In this document: positions 13,590 to 14,659 of the stretch, piece by piece
Layout of the letters: every line of letters starts with the position of its first letter
How positions within the stretch are numbered: the first letter of the stretch is position 1
Source of the DNA: Domibacillus sp.
Lineage (GTDB): Bacteria > Bacillota > Bacilli > Bacillales > Domibacillaceae
Length of the DNA: 14,659 nucleotides
Direction of reading: 5' to 3'
Assembly (NCBI GenBank): GCA_031177795.1
Contig: JAPSKG010000028.1
Span: forward strand, 1-14,659
Notes under the pieces: model-generated
Databases searched by the model: none
Told to the model about the DNA's origin: nothing
Seen by the model: only the letters and a program-made list of their open reading frames with translations
Program-made: the position numbers and the translations under genes

Positions 13590-14659
13590 TTATGACCTAA
13601 TGCTGTATTTTTCTTTTGCTTCAAGCCGTTTTTTATGTAAAATCGGCTCTGTATAACCGTTTGGCTGTTCATAGCCTTTAAAAATAAGGTCGCATGCAGC
13701 GCTAAATGCAACAGACTCATTGAAATTTGGCGCCATTGGACGATAACCTGCATCCCCTTTATTTTGCTTATCTACTATTTCTGCCATCCGTTTCATTGTT
13801 TCCATCACCTGGTCTTTTGTGCATATGCCATGATGCAGCCAGTTTGCCACATGCTGGCTCGATATACGCAGTGTTGCCCGGTCCTCCATTAAACCTACAT
13901 TATGGATATCAGGTACCTTTGAACAGCCGACTCCCTGCTCTACCCAGCGCACTACATAGCCAAGAATGCCTTGCACGTTGTTATCAAGCTCCTGCTGAAT
14001 ATCATCGCTGCTCCAATTTCGGGATTGATCAACTGGGATTTGCAAAATTTCTTTTTGATAATTTGCCCGTTCTTGTTTGATTTTATTTTGTACGTCAAAC
14101 ACATTTACTTCGTGATAATGAAGCGCATGGAGAACAGCAGCCGTTGGCGATGGCACCCAGGCTGTATTTGCCCCGGCATTTAAGTGCCCAATTTTTTGCT
14201 TGATCATGTCCGCCATTAAGTCCGGCATTGCCCACATTCCTTTTCCGATTTGAGCCCGATGCTGAAAACCTGCAGCAAGCCCTTTTGCCACATTGGATTT
14301 TTCATATCCTGCCAGCCACCTGGCTGTTTTCATTTCCCCTTTTCGAATCATAGGTCCCGCTTCCATTGATGTATGCATTTCATCACCAGTGCGGTCAAGA
14401 AAACCAGTATTAATAAAGACAATTCGATTTTTCACGGCAGCAATGCAATTTTTTAAATTAAGCGATGTTCGGCGCTCTTCATCCATTACGCCTATTTTCA
14501 ATGTGTTTTGTGGCAAATTCAGCAGTTTTTCTACACAGTCAAATAATTCATTAGCAAAAGCCACTTCCTCTGATCCATGCATTTTCGGTTTTACAATGTA
14601 GATAGAGCCTTTTCTAGAATTGCGGAGGTTTACGCTGTCACTAAACGATTGCTTTGCAT
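13590..14659 (-). CDS. glcB: Malate synthase G, C-terminal 355 residues (cut by window edge)
   Basis: The frame stays open to the right edge (last visible codon at 14657), reading NSRKGSIYIVKPKMHG before the first in-frame ATG at 14582, so that ATG is internal. About half of the usual 720-730 residues are seen. The enzyme condenses glyoxylate with acetyl-CoA to malate. Visible sites: Glu of GIMDEERRTS and Asp of NTGFLDRTGDE, 28 residues apart as in the E. coli enzyme's Mg2+ ligands; NTAWVPSPTAAVLHALHYHEV; and LMEDRATLRISSQH with the expected catalytic Asp. It ends in TAA, followed at once by a terminator. The downstream IclR-type gene may control it. Isocitrate lyase is not in the window. Confidence 0.95.
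   Translation of the reverse strand, partial: AKQSFSDSVNLRNSRKGSIYIVKPKMHGSEEVAFANELFDCVEKLLNLPQNTLKIGVMDEERRTSLNLKNCIAAVKNRIVFINTGFLDRTGDEMHTSMEAGPMIRKGEMKTARWLAGYEKSNVAKGLAAGFQHRAQIGKGMWAMPDLMADMIKQKIGHLNAGANTAWVPSPTAAVLHALHYHEVNVFDVQNKIKQERANYQKEILQIPVDQSRNWSSDDIQQELDNNVQGILGYVVRWVEQGVGCSKVPDIHNVGLMEDRATLRISSQHVANWLHHGICTKDQVMETMKRMAEIVDKQNKGDAGYRPMAPNFNESVAFSAACDLIFKGYEQPNGYTEPILHKKRLEAKEKYSIRS

Noticed and set aside
14582..14584. ATG at 14582 as the start of a 330-residue protein
   Set aside because: The reading frame continues upstream to the window edge with conserved malate synthase G residues, so the Met is internal.

Overview
This window looks like chromosomal DNA of a low-to-moderate GC, endospore-former-type Firmicute (Bacillaceae or a close relative). 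The evidence is AGGAGG-like ribosome binding sites, frequent GTG/TTG starts, sigma-A promoters, and a cobalamin operon whose gene order (cbiW-cbiH60-cbiX-cbiJ-cbiC-cbiD-cbiET-cbiL-cbiF) is the one described for Bacillus (Priestia) megaterium. The species cannot be named from the sequence alone. There is no sign of a phage, insertion sequence, CRISPR array or tRNA/rRNA.

Left half (1-7716, all minus strand): the anaerobic (early cobalt insertion) cobalamin operon. A sigma-A promoter (7687-7716) drives a long leader holding a cobalamin riboswitch (about 7450-7665) and an attenuator hairpin (7371-7406). Eight complete genes and the first 33 codons of cbiF follow, nearly all joined by ATGA overlaps. 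Together they insert cobalt into sirohydrochlorin (CbiX), methylate C20, C17, C11, C1 and C5/C15 (CbiL, CbiH60, CbiF, CbiD, CbiET), contract the ring (CbiH60), reduce the macrocycle (CbiJ) and move the C11 methyl (CbiC). CbiW is a small thioredoxin-like ferredoxin of unsettled role. The operon continues past the left edge.

Middle (7727-12407): single-gene units. These are a pirin-family cupin and a DinB-family protein (both minus), an isolated lysine/ornithine/diamine N-hydroxylase of siderophore type (plus), a secreted CAP-domain (YkwD-like) protein (minus), and a small amidase-domain protein with an NlpC/P60-like Cys/His site (minus).

Right end (12408-14659, minus strand): the C-terminal half of malate synthase G, a terminator hairpin, an IclR-family regulator, and then an almost consensus sigma-A promoter (TTGACA-17-TAAAAT). 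This promoter fires into about 270 bp of non-coding DNA rich in potential RNA stems, including a possible H-type pseudoknot. That segment ends in a strong intrinsic terminator only about 40 bp before the amidase gene. It has the layout of a riboswitch-like leader (or a free small RNA) that I cannot assign to a known family, and it is the most interesting part of the window.
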